64,000 nt of DNA, from assembly GCF_036884655.1 (NCBI RefSeq), contig NC_088356.1, positions 11,321,001 through 11,385,000 of the forward strand, given 5' to 3'. A program made the position numbers and the translations under genes. Positions within the stretch are counted from its first letter, which is position 1, and each line of letters begins with the position of its first letter. This document shows positions 34,639-46,467 of the stretch, in pieces. Source of the stretch: Musa acuminata AAA Group (Eukaryota > Streptophyta > Magnoliopsida > Zingiberales > Musaceae). The notes beneath the pieces were generated by a model. It did not search any database, was not told the DNA's origin, and was given only the letters and a program-made list of their open reading frames with translations.

Positions 34639-37292
34639 ATTCCCTCGGTCAGATCTGATTAGGATTGGCTAATCCAGCGACCATGAACATGTTAGAGGCT
34701 TCAAATTTAGATGGCGTGAAAATGTTGTTGTTATTGCAATCTGTGTAAGGCATTTGGATTTGCTCCGTGGTAGTAAACAACCAATGAACACCTAAGAAAT
34801 GCTCAATTTAATCGTTCCAGTGTCAATATGCTTTCTTGTATGAGTGTCCAACATGTCTTTTGGCTCTAAATAGTGTGACAGTATTGTTGTTATTGCAATT
34901 AACGTAGTGTTTAGAGAACTCAAGCACTGCTTTCTTTGACCATGTATGTACATTTCAGTACAAATACTTTTGCATGAAACTGTAACCTATAGTGTGTTTA
35001 GCAAACCATCCGTCCATCTTCGTGCACTGGTGGCTACATAACCATCCAGAAGAACTTTGACCAGTGGTCAGATAAATTAAGTGATCTGTGCCTCTGTCAT
35101 ATTCTGGTATCACATCCAAAGATTGGATTGTCAGGTATCCTTTTTGCTAGAGACATAAATGCAGGATGAGGCTGTTAAAATGTATTCATGAATATGCAAA
35201 CTCAAACTCTTAATTAGGGTTTTAGACAGTTTCTTTTTTCTAAAGGCATTAGGCTTTGCACTATTAACAATTCGGAAGATTTTGCTACTGAAAATTAGAC
35301 ACCTTTATGAGTTGCACATTTGTCAGTAGTACAAAAAAATTCCCTCCTTGAAATCCCATCTAAACAAATTGTCCTCTATCAGTAACCTGTCTTTTTTCAA
35401 AAACTTGAGAAAAAGAAGAGAATCATTAGCATAACCAGTCTACGCCTATACGAAATCTCCACATATCAGTTGGATTAGTTTCTTCTTTTTAATGAAAAGA
35501 AGTCTATGCTTTACTGTTCATGTAATGCCAACCTAAGCACAGGTCATGCAATGCCATTCTATGTTTCTCTGTTCCCATGCCAGCTGAGGACAAATGCCAA
35601 AGCTTGTGCAAGGCTGAATTGACTTGCTACAATGCTGCAATGCGCACCTCTCTACCATGGCCGCAACTCATGGGCACCACTGATGTTGATACTTCTATTT
35701 GTGAGATGGTAAGTACTACTAAGTACAATGTTAATTGTATACTCATAATGCATTAATAAGCTGATGCAGGAGAAACAGCTTCTTTTGTTACTCTGCCTCC
35801 TTTCCATATACTCTGTCAATTTGCTAATGTTTGACAGCTGATTCAAATTATTAAATGATGATAGTGATTATAACAATTTGGTTCTTATGATTCTGTAATA
35901 TAAGCAGAAACAATTTAGGACAGGTTTGTTCTTATGGATCTGCAATAACAATAAGAAAAGGATAACTTAACACTTGAGGCTTTCGTCGATACGGGTCAGA
36001 TGAGGGACAGTATAAACTTTGATTTGGCTTTCTCTATCTCTATGTTCATGGGCTATTTATTTATTTATTTATTTTGGCAGGGAACAGCAGAAGAAGAAAG
36101 GAAAGAAACAAGTAAAATTTTCCCCAGCATGACAAGAGGAGATGAAAGAAAAGGTAAGTCATCGCAATTCATGGAGTTGATTTGTAAATATTAAGCCACT
36201 CATATTTAAGTTGAGAAATCTGCTTCCCTTCAATATTATTGTTGCCTTTTTAAAGACACTGCTAAGATTAAGCTGTGTTTTAGACTTAGTATATGCCTCT
36301 TTTTCCCTGATGCGTCTCATAAGAATAAGATAGGAGGAAAAAGGATGGTAATGGGTGGGTCTTATTTAAACCATACCGGCAATATAATATCACTGTGACA
36401 AAAAAGAAAAGAAAATATCAACCACATGAGTTTTTCTGTCTACTGATGTCGGCAAAGTATAAGAATGTATGTAAATTGATGTACATTTTTTATAGTGTGA
36501 TAAATGATATTATTCATATCAAAAGACCAAATGAGGTCTTCTGCGAGACACGATGGGCGAGGATGGTTCAAAACGATGATAAATTATGTATACTATCTTT
36601 CTCGATCTAATATTTGATAATTATTCTTTGGCTGCATTTTCTTCTCTCTGTAGAGATGATAAAAAACAGACCAATTGGATTGGACCAGATTAATCTCGAT
36701 CTTAATTATTAGAATGGAACCCGATCTATCGGGTTGGTTGAGCGGTTTGATTTCATTTAAAGGTCAAAAATGGTAAAATAATTGGATTGGATTGATTAAT
36801 CTACCTGGTTATTTATTGAACCATAGGACAATTGTATCCTTATTTTCTAAATAATTGAACAAGAAGTAAAAAGATATTTAAAGGTTGAAATTTTTTAAAA
36901 AAATCTCTATCCTTAATAAATTTTTGTCTTTCAACTTTCAAAATTTTCATGGAGCATCCCCTTTCGCTCGAAAGACATTTACCTCTGTTTTCGTCGAATC
37001 AATTATTGGCTCTGCTTTGCATTGTCATTCATCTCCTCTATTTCATTGGTCTTATATCAATCTCATACGAAATATGTGAGGATGTTACGATGATAGTCTT
37101 ACGTCGAATCGTTATCGTCTATTACAGTCATCATAGATCTAATAAGATAGAGGGGAAGGAAGATGGTACATGACGATTAGAACGCTTAGAGAAAACAAGA
37201 AAAAGTGCCATGTCTGAATTTTTGAAATTTGGATTGCAAATTTTGAAAGATAGTTTTTTTAAAAATTCGCTCATATTTAAATAATATTAACG
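34639..37292. other. Intergenic region with two exon-like segments
   Basis: Mostly AT-rich sequence without a clear gene. Two segments have splice-like borders: 35583-35708 (after a CCAG, before GTAAGTAC; reads AEDKCQSLCKAELTCYNAAM and on to TSICEM) and 36080-36153 (after GGCAG, before GTAAGTCA; reads GTAEEERKETSKIFPSMTRG). They join in frame. I do not recognise the product. They may be remnants of a gene or chance. 36660-36830 is low-complexity sequence rich in GGATTGGAT. Confidence 0.35.
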
Positions 37293-37863
37293 ATGCAAAT
37301 TATTATTCGTGGAGACTGCTTCGGTCTCACGATTCTCACGGGGGTCCAGAAATCAGTTTCCCGACGTAGGAAGCACGTGACGATGTATCATCCAAAGACA
37401 ACCAAAGCGCTCCCCCGTCCGTCAAAAGCGACGCCCTTTGCTCGACGCCAACCTCCCTCCCTCGCTCCTCTTCCTCCTACCACCTTTCGTTATCGTCTCT
37501 TTCCTTTACCTCCTTTCACTTTCTCCCCTTCCCTCTCTCGTCTCCTAGTAATTTCTTTCAAGAGTTTGCTCGATCAAGAGATCTGGGCGAAGAAAGAGTC
37601 AGGTCTCCGCTGCCCTTCGCCCGGTGTGTGATCTCCATTCGCGAGGTTTGCACTTCGGTTCATCTCTATTTTCTGATTTCTCGATTTGTTTGGAACCCTA
37701 GAGCTTGGTGCTGGTTGGGTTTGGGTCCAAAGTTCTTGGTCTCGATTTCGTTCTTATTCAGAAGCTACGCGTCTTGATTCGTTCTCTTCGGGCGTGGATC
37801 GCTAGGTTCCCAGGGAACTGGGCGGACGCCGCCAAAGAGGAGTGCACGTCGGGGGACGTGAGG

Positions 37864-40800
37864 ATGGCAGCGGCAAATGGGGATTCGCGGGGCGGATTTG
37901 ATGGGGGCGTCGAATGTGATTCTCAGGAAACTGAGGATGGATCGAAGTTTTATAAAGAAATCGAGGTCTTTGAGGAGGCCTTAGAGCCGCCGCCGCAGCA
38001 TTTTCTTCCCGATTCTGGTGTGGCGAGTGGAGTTGAGGATGGAGCAGCGACTGAATTAGGACTGTCCATTGAGTCGCGAGATCTACAGACCGTGGTGCAT
38101 GAGAGGGAGCTTAATGAAGAAGAAATGATTGTCGAAAAGTTTTATGGTGCTGAAGTAGAAGTTCAAGAGGGAGAAGAGGAAGAAAAGTTGGACACATCAA
38201 CTCAGCTGTTTCAGAGACATGAACAAGAAGATGAGGAGAAGGAAGAACAAGAAGAAGAAAACGAAGAAGTAGAAGTCATTGTTTCTGGTAAGTTGGATGC
38301 ATCAATTGATTGTCAAAATATCAATCAGAATTTTGAAGAACATGTAGTGGTTGTATCTGAGGAAGGGACCAGAACTTGTGATGAATGTGACTGTGTGTGC
38401 AGCAAACCGGAAGATGTGCAAGAACCCATGTCTATTCAATCAAATTATCCTATTTCAAGTAGTGAGGCTGCAGGTGGGATGGGTGAAGTTACAAATGGAT
38501 CTTCTTTTATTGTGGACGACAAGGAATTAACTGTTGGGGATGGTATTAAGGAATTTGCTGGAAACAAGTTCAAGTTCGAAGAGATTGAGAGGATGAAATT
38601 AGATAGGCCAGATGGTCTTCCTCATGAAGGTCCTGAAAATGGAGAGTCCCTTGAAGTAACTTCTGATGAGTGTGGGAAAAATAATGACACTGAATCAAAT
38701 GAACAGTTTGTTCATCAAAATGGGCGACAACAGATGGACATAACAGCTCAATCAGTAGCTGTTTCTGAAGAGCCAGTAAAATTTCAGCAGCTGAAAGAAA
38801 ATAGTGCTGAACCTGATGATGGTTTTGCACCAAGGAATGGACACGCTTCTGTGAAAAAGGAAGATGGCGGTGTTGCAACTAACGGACATGCTATTTTGGA
38901 AAAAGATGGATCATCCTGCTCTCATGTCCCCAATACAGCTAATGGTCCACTAAAAGATGACAAGGCAGATATCCATGTAACCACCAAAAAACTTCAAATA
39001 GAATCTGTTGAAATTTTAAGCTGTTCAAGTTCTATAATTGATGACAACAAGAAGAATGCTAGTCCATCACCATCACCAACACCTTCTATCCCAAATCCTG
39101 AAAATTTGGGGCATCCTGGTTTCTTGTCTCGTCCTGCTGGCCTTGGCTCCTCTGTTCCTTTATTGGAGCCTTCTGGTCGTTCTCTTCAGCAACCCAAGGC
39201 TAATGGCTCTGCTCCCTGGAGGTTATCTCAGCCATCTGAAGAGCCACCTGCTGACGATGGAGAGGTGAATGATGAGACACATGAAAAGCTCCAAATGATC
39301 CGGGTTAAGTTTCTCCGTTTGGCTCATAGGCTTGGGCAAACACCCCACAATGTGGTAGTTGCACAGGTTTTATACAGGTTAGGTCTGGCCGAACAACTTA
39401 AGAGAAACACAAACAGACCAGGTGTATTCAGCTTTGATCGAGCTAGTGTTATGGCAGAGCAACTTGAGGCTGCTGGTCGGGAGACCTTGGACTTCTCTTG
39501 CACGATAATGGTCATTGGAAAAACAGGAGTAGGCAAGAGTGCTACCATCAATTCTATAGTTGATGAGATTAAGTTGCCAACAGATGCCTTCCAGATGGGC
39601 ACGAAGAAGGTCCAAGAAGTAGTGGGCACGGTACAGGGGATCAAGGTTAGGATTATTGACACACCTGGTCTGGTCTCTTCCTGTTCAGATCAGCATCGCA
39701 ATGAGAAAGTACTTCATTCTGTCAAGAGGTTCATCAATAAAACTCCTCCAGATATCGTTCTTTACTTTGATCGGTTGGACATGCAGAGTAGGGATTATGG
39801 GGATGGTCCGCTGCTACGAACCATCACCAGCATATTTGGAGCATCCATTTGGTTCAATGCAATTGTTATTCTGACACATGCTGCATCTGCTCCTCCTGAA
39901 GGTCCAAATGGTAGTCCTTTGAGTTATGAAACGTTTGTGTCTCAGCGGTCTCATGTTGTTCAGCAAGCAATTCGTCAAGCTGCTGGGGATGTACGGCTTA
40001 TGAACCCTGTTTCCCTGGTAGAGAACCACTCAGCTTGTAGAATGAATAGGGCTGGCCAGAGAGTACTACCAAATGGTCAGGTTTGGAAGCCACAGTTGTT
40101 ACTACTTTCATTTGCTTCCAAAATTTTGGCCGAGGCCAACATGCTTCTGAAGTTGCAGGATAGTCCTCCTGGTAAGCTGTTTGGTTCTCGTCCAAGAGTT
40201 CCTCCGTTACCTTTTCTGTTGTCCTCTCTTCTCCAGTCAAGACCCCAACTTAAATTGCCAGGAGAGCAGTTTGGTGATGATGACAACTTGGATGAAGATG
40301 TGGATGGGACATCTGATTCTGATGAGGGTTCAGATTATGATGAATTGCCACCTTTTAAGCCTCTCACCAGATCTCAATTGGCAAAGCTGAGCAAATTACA
40401 GAAGAAGGCATATTTTGAGGAACTAGATTACAGGGAAAGGCTCTTTTATAAGAAACAGTTGAAGGAGGAGAAGAGGCACCGAAAATTTGCGAAGAAAATG
40501 GCAGATATGGCCAAGGATATGCAAGGTGGGCACAGTAATGGGGATATGGAAGAAGAAACTAGTGGCCCAGCATCTGTGCCCGTACCTATGCCAGATTATG
40601 TTCTTCCCAATTCTTTTGATTCTGATAATCCTACTCACCGATATAGGTTTCTGGATTCTTCGAACCAATGGCTTGTCAGGCCTGTGCTTGATTCCTTGGG
40701 CTGGGATCATGATATTGGTTATGAAGGCTTGAATGTGGAAAGAGTGTTTGTTATCAAAGATAAGATCCCAATGTCAGTCTCTGGCCAGCTTACAAAGGAT

Positions 40801-41400
40801 AAGAAGGAATGTTCTCTTCAAATGGAGGTGGCAAGTTCAATCAAGCATAGTGAATCAAAAGCGACTTCATTATGCCTGGATATGCAGACTGTTGGGAAGG
40901 ACATAGCCTACACATTACGTGGTGAAACGAGTTTTAGAAATATCAGGCGTAACAACACAGCCGCAGGAGTTTCAGTTACTGTACTTGGGGATTCAGTGTC
41001 AGCTGGCCTAAAGTTTGAAGAGAAGTTGATGATTAGCAAAAGATTCAGAGTTCTTCTGACCGGTGGTGCAATGGCTGGTAGAGGTGATGTAGCTTATGGA
41101 GGCCGTCTTGAGGCAACTTTAAGGGACAAGGATTATCCTATAGGACGGGCTCTTTCAACTCTTGCACTGTCTATTGTTGATTGGCATGGAGACCTCCAAC
41201 TTGGCTGCAATCTTCAATCTCAGCTTCCCTTGGGCAGAGGAACTAATGTAATCGGTCATGCTAACCTGAGCAACAAAGGAACAAGTCAATTCGGTATTCG
41301 TCTGAATAGCTCTGAGCATCTTCAGATAGCTTTGCTCGCCTTTGTTCCCATATTAAGAAATGTCAACAAAATATTATTTGGTTCTTCTCAGTTTATGTAA
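37864..41400 (+). CDS. Translocase of chloroplast, Toc120/Toc132 type (Toc159 family GTPase)
   Basis: An uninterrupted frame gives 1178 residues from MAAANGDSRGG; an in-frame Met at 37705 would add 53, but that stretch (VLVGFGSKVLGLDF) looks like 5' leader. The architecture is a long acidic A-domain (about 1-500; runs such as EQEDEEKEEQEEENEEVEV), a GTP-binding domain with P-loop GKTGVGKSA starting at residue 552, DTPG, and THAASAPPEGPNG, then a basic linker and a C-terminal membrane-anchor M-domain to SSQFM. The G and M domains match Toc120/132 more closely than Toc159 in my recollection (e.g. RAGQRVLPNGQVWKP, DPxHRYR-type DNPTHRYRFLDSSNQWLVRP). It is an outer-envelope receptor for preproteins, chiefly non-photosynthetic ones. 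37430-37560 is a CT-rich 5' leader. Confidence 0.93.
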   Translation: MAAANGDSRGGFDGGVECDSQETEDGSKFYKEIEVFEEALEPPPQHFLPDSGVASGVEDGAATELGLSIESRDLQTVVHERELNEEEMIVEKFYGAEVEVQEGEEEEKLDTSTQLFQRHEQEDEEKEEQEEENEEVEVIVSGKLDASIDCQNINQNFEEHVVVVSEEGTRTCDECDCVCSKPEDVQEPMSIQSNYPISSSEAAGGMGEVTNGSSFIVDDKELTVGDGIKEFAGNKFKFEEIERMKLDRPDGLPHEGPENGESLEVTSDECGKNNDTESNEQFVHQNGRQQMDITAQSVAVSEEPVKFQQLKENSAEPDDGFAPRNGHASVKKEDGGVATNGHAILEKDGSSCSHVPNTANGPLKDDKADIHVTTKKLQIESVEILSCSSSIIDDNKKNASPSPSPTPSIPNPENLGHPGFLSRPAGLGSSVPLLEPSGRSLQQPKANGSAPWRLSQPSEEPPADDGEVNDETHEKLQMIRVKFLRLAHRLGQTPHNVVVAQVLYRLGLAEQLKRNTNRPGVFSFDRASVMAEQLEAAGRETLDFSCTIMVIGKTGVGKSATINSIVDEIKLPTDAFQMGTKKVQEVVGTVQGIKVRIIDTPGLVSSCSDQHRNEKVLHSVKRFINKTPPDIVLYFDRLDMQSRDYGDGPLLRTITSIFGASIWFNAIVILTHAASAPPEGPNGSPLSYETFVSQRSHVVQQAIRQAAGDVRLMNPVSLVENHSACRMNRAGQRVLPNGQVWKPQLLLLSFASKILAEANMLLKLQDSPPGKLFGSRPRVPPLPFLLSSLLQSRPQLKLPGEQFGDDDNLDEDVDGTSDSDEGSDYDELPPFKPLTRSQLAKLSKLQKKAYFEELDYRERLFYKKQLKEEKRHRKFAKKMADMAKDMQGGHSNGDMEEETSGPASVPVPMPDYVLPNSFDSDNPTHRYRFLDSSNQWLVRPVLDSLGWDHDIGYEGLNVERVFVIKDKIPMSVSGQLTKDKKECSLQMEVASSIKHSESKATSLCLDMQTVGKDIAYTLRGETSFRNIRRNNTAAGVSVTVLGDSVSAGLKFEEKLMISKRFRVLLTGGAMAGRGDVAYGGRLEATLRDKDYPIGRALSTLALSIVDWHGDLQLGCNLQSQLPLGRGTNVIGHANLSNKGTSQFGIRLNSSEHLQIALLAFVPILRNVNKILFGSSQFM

Positions 41401-42418
41401 GCTGTTGGCTATGAGAAAGGGGTAACATGAGAAGCTGCTCAGGACCTGGAAGTGACCTTAGGAATCCTCTCGTACCCCAAGGAAAAGGTTTTTGGTGGAA
41501 TTTTTTTTCTTTTTTTCCTTAGAATTTTACTTTATGTATGAAATAGAATGAATAGCCTGCTAGAATGGTCGCTTGAGGTTACTATGGTAAGAATTTTGTT
41601 TTCCTGCTGTGGCATCAATTTCCGAATTTCAAGCCTTATTTGGGTTTTCTTATTGTTTTCTCCTCTCTCTCTCTCTCTCTCTCAGTGCTGATTCAGATTT
41701 TAGTAATGTATACTTGAATTTGCCTTCCCTTTTTTCCTTCGGTTTCTAAATACTAGCTTTTTTTGCAAGTAAATAAATGGTGTTCTTCGTACTGTATTGT
41801 GGTTTTTTGCCAATATATCACGCTGCCTAAATTAGCAAAATACAAGATATGTCGTATGCATAGTTATAAAATTGAGATCCGATCAAGTGGTCGGACTGCA
41901 AAAACTGGGCGGAGTTTTTTTGATGATCCACATGAAACAAGAAGGGTATGCACTGAGTGAAAATTAGGATTGGGGGAGAAAGAAATCCTTTTGCCCCTCT
42001 CCTTCAGCTTTCTCTCCCTTCGGTTCTCATTCTCTATCTATCCACCCTTTTTACAAATTACGTTTAATTTTTATAAAATTTAAAATATCTTTTAGTGCTA
42101 TACAAAATTTTAAATTAATTTATATATTTTAAAATTGATAGTGAAAATTTTCTTCCCCGACAGTGGCTTGACATATGACAATACAATCAATCGTCAATTT
42201 TAGCCATATTAATAATAATAATAATACCATCATCATCTCCTACTCCCCTTATTACTGGATCAGTTGTGAGACCAAACACAACGAACGCGTCCAACCCCAT
42301 TATAGAACCACTTGCGTCGCACCTAATCCTCCTTCCCATGCCTTTAAATCTCTCCCTCCATCGTCCAAACCCATCACAACTCACCTTCACCGCCTTGCAA
42401 CCGAGCGAGCCGGCGGCA
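41401..42418. other. 3' flank of the Toc gene and promoter of the lectin-like gene
   Basis: 41664-41685 is a (TC)n run. 42000-42170 is AT-rich. 42206-42220 is an (AAT)n run. A TATA-like TTTAAAT at 42343-42349 lies about 70 bases upstream of the next start codon. No further gene is seen. Confidence 0.55.
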
Positions 42419-43255
42419 ATGGACTCCCGCACTTCGCTCCTTCCCCTCTTCCTCGCGTCCCTCCTCCTCCTCCTCCCACCGCCCGCACGAGCCACCATCG
42501 TGCCCGGCTCTATCGAAAGGACGACCAAGCAGCAGATCCTCGCGAGCATCCCTCCCCATGCGGCCGAGGCCTCCGTGCCCTTCCTCACCTCGCCCTCCGG
42601 CAAGTACACAGCGAGCCTCGTCCGCAGCCAGACCGCCCCAGGCGCCGGCGGCTTGGGCAACGACTTCTGCTACATCCAGGTGCAGGACACGGGCGCTGAG
42701 CGGAGCATGTGGGAGTCCGAGTGCGGCCCCGTGAGCAGCGACAACACGTGCGCCGCGGTATTCACCGCCTACGGGCTTCAGGTGTTCGACGGCAGCAACC
42801 CGGTGTGGGACACCGGGGCGCAGTCCGCCGACAATAACTTCCTGGAGACGCTGGAGCTGGTCGACCAGGGCGACATGCGCATCCGGGACAAGGACGGCGA
42901 GTTGGCGTGGAAGGCGAGCGACGACCCGCGCGCGAACCAGAACTGCGGCCTGCCCGGCTCTCCCGGTATGGCGCCGGCTGCGCCTCCATTCGCCGTGCCG
43001 ATAGGCGGCGACAATCAGAATCTTCCGTTCGGGCAGCCGGCGACGAGCGTCCAGCAACAGCTGCTGCCGCCGCAGTCGAACACGATGTACGACCAGGTGC
43101 AGCCGCAGCATCCGTTCGGCGGGGCAAGCCAGGCGTTCGGGTTCAATGGCCATCCGCTGGTGGACAACACGCCTTACGACAGTGGGTGCTACGGCGGAGG
43201 AGCGGGGCGTTGGATTGGCTTTGGAGTCGCCCTCCTCCTCGCCATCTTGGCTTAA
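42419..43255 (+). CDS. Secreted, probably GPI-anchored, bulb-lectin-like protein
   Basis: An intronless 278-residue frame starts MDSRTSLLPL. Residues 1 to about 26 form a signal peptide (LFLASLLLLLPPPARA). A lectin-like region (about 30-180) includes YTASLVRSQTAPGAGGLGND, FCYIQVQDTG, MWESECGP and VFDGSNPVWDTGA, the beta-prism II style in which a display of W and short hydrophobic strands alternates. A Pro/Gln-rich spacer follows (PQSNTMYDQVQPQHPFGG), and the C-terminus GRWIGFGVALLLAILA is hydrophobic after small residues, as in GPI attachment signals. The sugar-binding QxDxNxVxY motif is not intact, so carbohydrate binding is doubtful. A TATA-like element is at 42343-42349. It probably acts at the plasma membrane or cell wall; exact function unknown. 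Confidence 0.85.
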   Translation: MDSRTSLLPLFLASLLLLLPPPARATIVPGSIERTTKQQILASIPPHAAEASVPFLTSPSGKYTASLVRSQTAPGAGGLGNDFCYIQVQDTGAERSMWESECGPVSSDNTCAAVFTAYGLQVFDGSNPVWDTGAQSADNNFLETLELVDQGDMRIRDKDGELAWKASDDPRANQNCGLPGSPGMAPAAPPFAVPIGGDNQNLPFGQPATSVQQQLLPPQSNTMYDQVQPQHPFGGASQAFGFNGHPLVDNTPYDSGCYGGGAGRWIGFGVALLLAILA

Positions 43256-43578
43256 AACGTTCTCTCTTCCGACCGTGTGTCGTCTGGAACTGTGGCGATT
43301 GCATGTGCATTGTGCAGTGATTCTCATGGGTCATCATTAACCAAAATGTCAATGTCAATGTCAGTGTCAGGTGATAGTGTTATTGTTCTTCGTCAAGCTT
43401 ATCTATTTCATCATCAGCTTCTCAAGTGACAGTCTTCTTATTGTTTCAACGTATATGCATTTCTTGAATGGTTCTCAAAATTGGTTTCCATGACTCGTCC
43501 AGTGTGTTCCATCGAAGCGTTTTGTTTACTTTCGAACCCCGGTCGAACTCCGGCCTGCTGAAACGCCTCCGACATCCA

Positions 43579-43862
43579 CGCTCTCAGGGGAAACGGGAAA
43601 CGGAACTTGCCTTCATCGAATTTGCATCTAATAACATCCACGGATCCCAAGGGAACCGGAAACTTGCCTTCGTCAAGTTACACCTAATAACATCGACGCT
43701 CTCAGGGGAAACGGGAAACGGAACTTGCCTGTCGAATTGCATCTAATAACACCCACGGATCCCAGGGGAAACGGGAACTTGCCTTCGTCGAATTGCATCT
43801 AATAACATCCACGCGCCTAGGGGAAACGGAAACTCGCCTTCGTCAAATTGCACCCAATAACA
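43579..43862. repeat. Minisatellite of about five 53-64-bp units upstream of the PHD gene
   Basis: Each unit has CCCAGGGGAAACGG(GAAACGG)AAC, TTGCCTTCGTCGAATTGCA and CTAATAACATCCACG with variations. Units alternate between GCTCTCAGGGG and GATCCCAGGGG starts, implying a two-unit higher-order pattern. The array ends about 135 bases before the PHD-finger start codon at 43997, so it lies in the promoter or 5' leader. Confidence 0.9.
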
Positions 43863-43996
43863 TCGCTCCTAATCCGCGCTCCCAAGAATAAGAAACCGGC
43901 TCGGCTCTCCGATTCTTTCCCTATCTTCCATTTCTCCCTTTCCCTTCCTCCCCATTGGCGATCCGGCGAAACGGAATCGGCTGAAGGCTAAAGGTC

Positions 43997-44827
43997 ATGA
44001 AGGAGTGGTCGCAGCGGTATCCCGTGGCCGAGCCCTCGGACGACTGGCGCGAGGGGTCGTGGACGGTGGATTGCTCCTGCGGCGTCACCTTCGACGACGG
44101 CGAGGAGATGGTGAGCTGCGATGAGTGCGGCGTGTGGGTCCATACCCGTTGCTCCGGCTACGTCCGCGGCGAGGCCTCCTTCGCTTGCCACTACTGCAAG
44201 GCCGCTGCCCGGAGGCTCCGCTTCGCCTCCGGGTCGGTCACCCTCCCCGACGACGCCGACGAGACCGAGGTCGCCCGGCTCCTCCCCGAGCTCCCCACCA
44301 AGATCGAACCCTGTCTGCCCGAGCGTCCGTTGCAGGCCTCCGCTTCGGCCGTCGGGCCGCACCGGCGCCGTCTCTGGGCAGGAATCCCTCTCGAGGACCG
44401 CGTCCACGTGCAGGGCGTCCCCGGCGGCGACCCCTACCTCTTTGGTGATCTCTCATCGGTCTTCTCATCGCAGCTCTGGAGGTGCACGGGCTACGTACCC
44501 AAAAAGATCAATTTCCGGTACCGGGAGTTCCCTTGCTGGGAGGAGGAGGGCAAGGAGGTGGAGGAGAACGAGAATCCAGCCAATAGGGGGGCTGACGTGC
44601 AGTTTTCATTCTCAGATAAGATTATTCCGTATATTACGGTGAAGAAGTTTGATGAGGATGCGAAGGAGGAGGAAGCGAACATCTTGTTGCGGAGTTGCAG
44701 AGCGAAGGATGCGAGAGGGCTTCAGGTGTTTGGGCAGGCGAATCTTGATAAGAAGAGGAAGGAGGAGCCCGGAGAAGCAGAGGACCACGGTGCGAAGAAG
44801 AAAGCTAGGACTTCTCCTGATAAAATT
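43997..44827 (+). CDS. PHD-finger protein, first coding exon
   Basis: The exon gives 277 residues from MKEWSQRYPV and ends at ATT before GTGAGT (44828). A PHD zinc finger at about 26-67 has the C4HC3 spacing (DCSCGVTFDDGEEMVSCDEC, then WVHTRC and ACHYC). A conserved block follows (VHVQGVPGGDPYLFGDLSSV, then YVPKKINFRYREFPCW), known from plant PHD proteins such as the Arabidopsis At1g32810 group, and then a Lys/Glu-rich tail with a basic stretch (GAKKKARTS). The PHD suggests reading of histone H3 tails in the nucleus. If unspliced, the frame would stop at 44854. Downstream exons are eroded (see the entry at 44950-52227), so only this N-terminal part is clearly intact. Confidence 0.85.
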
Positions 44828-46467
44828 GTGAGTGATGACAAGAGAATAGATTAGTTATTGCGTGGGATGCTTCCCGTTTGTTGCACAGCAGCTCAAGTGA
44901 TCAAGATTTCTATCGATTCTTCTGTCTGCTTCTGCGATTGTGTAATTTCCTAGGGTCTGTTCCTTTTCTTGCTATGAGGAAATCCAAGTTCCACAAGGAT
45001 AAGGATATCCAGATCGAAGGAGCAGTCTTTCAAGGTCTGAAAAATGGGGATCAGAAAGAAGAAATACTCTTGTAGTCCTTTTATGCAGGACAGTCAGAGG
45101 TAATGAGTTACGGCAACAAGCTCAAACATCCATCGTTTGATAATTACACAGAAATCTCATCTGTTTTGCAGATGAAACGAAGTAATACTCTATGAAAATA
45201 CAAGTGAAGCTTGAGACACCTGATCGGCTAAAAACTGTGAACGATGAGAGCAATTTAAAAATGAACCTTGCATCTCAAGGTGGTGTAAGCGACAGCAGAA
45301 AAGAATCAAGTATAGATCAGGTATCTTATTGGGTCATGCTAAAACTGTTAGCTATGTAGAAATTAAATGAAGCTGAAATCAATGTAACTTTTAATTTTGC
45401 TGGTTAACCATACAAGTTATTGGGATCACATACCCTATGATAGAAGGCAAAAGACATTTCTTGTACATTTTTCCGATGCCTATATCAGTCATCTATGAAC
45501 AAGATAGCAAAATGAATCGATGTCGTAGTTTACCAGACCATTGACATGTGAGTTTATGCTTTTCATGTAGATAAGTGAAATTGAATAAACTGTGTATTGA
45601 CTGCATCTGTGGGGGAAGAAATGTGGAAGCTGTATCTAGATAAAAGATAAGAAAATAAGAAAAGGCATGCTGGCCATAGTAAAAGCCACCCTCTCATGGA
45701 TTAAGATTCAGGTGCAGTACTATAATAAATAGAGCTCTGATTAGCAGAATTTTACAGTATAAGATTTTCTTTTCTTTCTTTTTAAAGAAATGTTACATAA
45801 TAAAACTATATATAAAGAGACAGATCTTCCAAAAACATGAGTTCTGATTTTCCCAGCCAACCTATGCCTAAGAACAGTCTCATAGGCCATTATCTTAGAT
45901 AAAATAGGATTTTGAACAATTATAAAAAGATCAGCCAAATGATTTAGAAAGCAAATAAAGGTTTCTGATTAGGAACTATGGACCTAATCTAGAATTTTGG
46001 ACTGCTTCAATATCAGAATTTCCGGTAAGACAGTTAGGGGTGCTGCCTAGGTTGGCTTAGCTCGGTTAGAGCTGTTCTCCTTGCTTGAGATAGGAATACA
46101 ATGATAAGCTGAGCCATATTTAACCCTTAATAAGATCACAATGTAATTTGGATCAGATGGTTAATTTGGTATTGTCTAGCTCAATCAAAATATGGAAGAG
46201 TGATTCATTGCAAAGATCATAGATAGGTACGGAAACAATTCCAAGACCAAAAAATCCAATGTACTATAGAACATTTAATGACAAAAGCTTTGAGGATTGG
46301 TACCCAATTTATACCATCTTAGGAGTAAAAGTTGAAGAAATGATAATTTAAATTGAGTTGCGATTAATGCTTTTGAAATTGAAATGTAAAATTATGTATA
46401 GGTTATATGAACTTGAGAAATTATATCACGAAGAAAAAGCTTATGTTCGTTATTTATTAGGTGATAG

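Noticed and set aside
42374..43327. 317-codon minus-strand frame across the lectin-like gene
   Set aside because: Antisense shadow of a GC-rich coding exon; Arg/His-rich with no domain resemblance.
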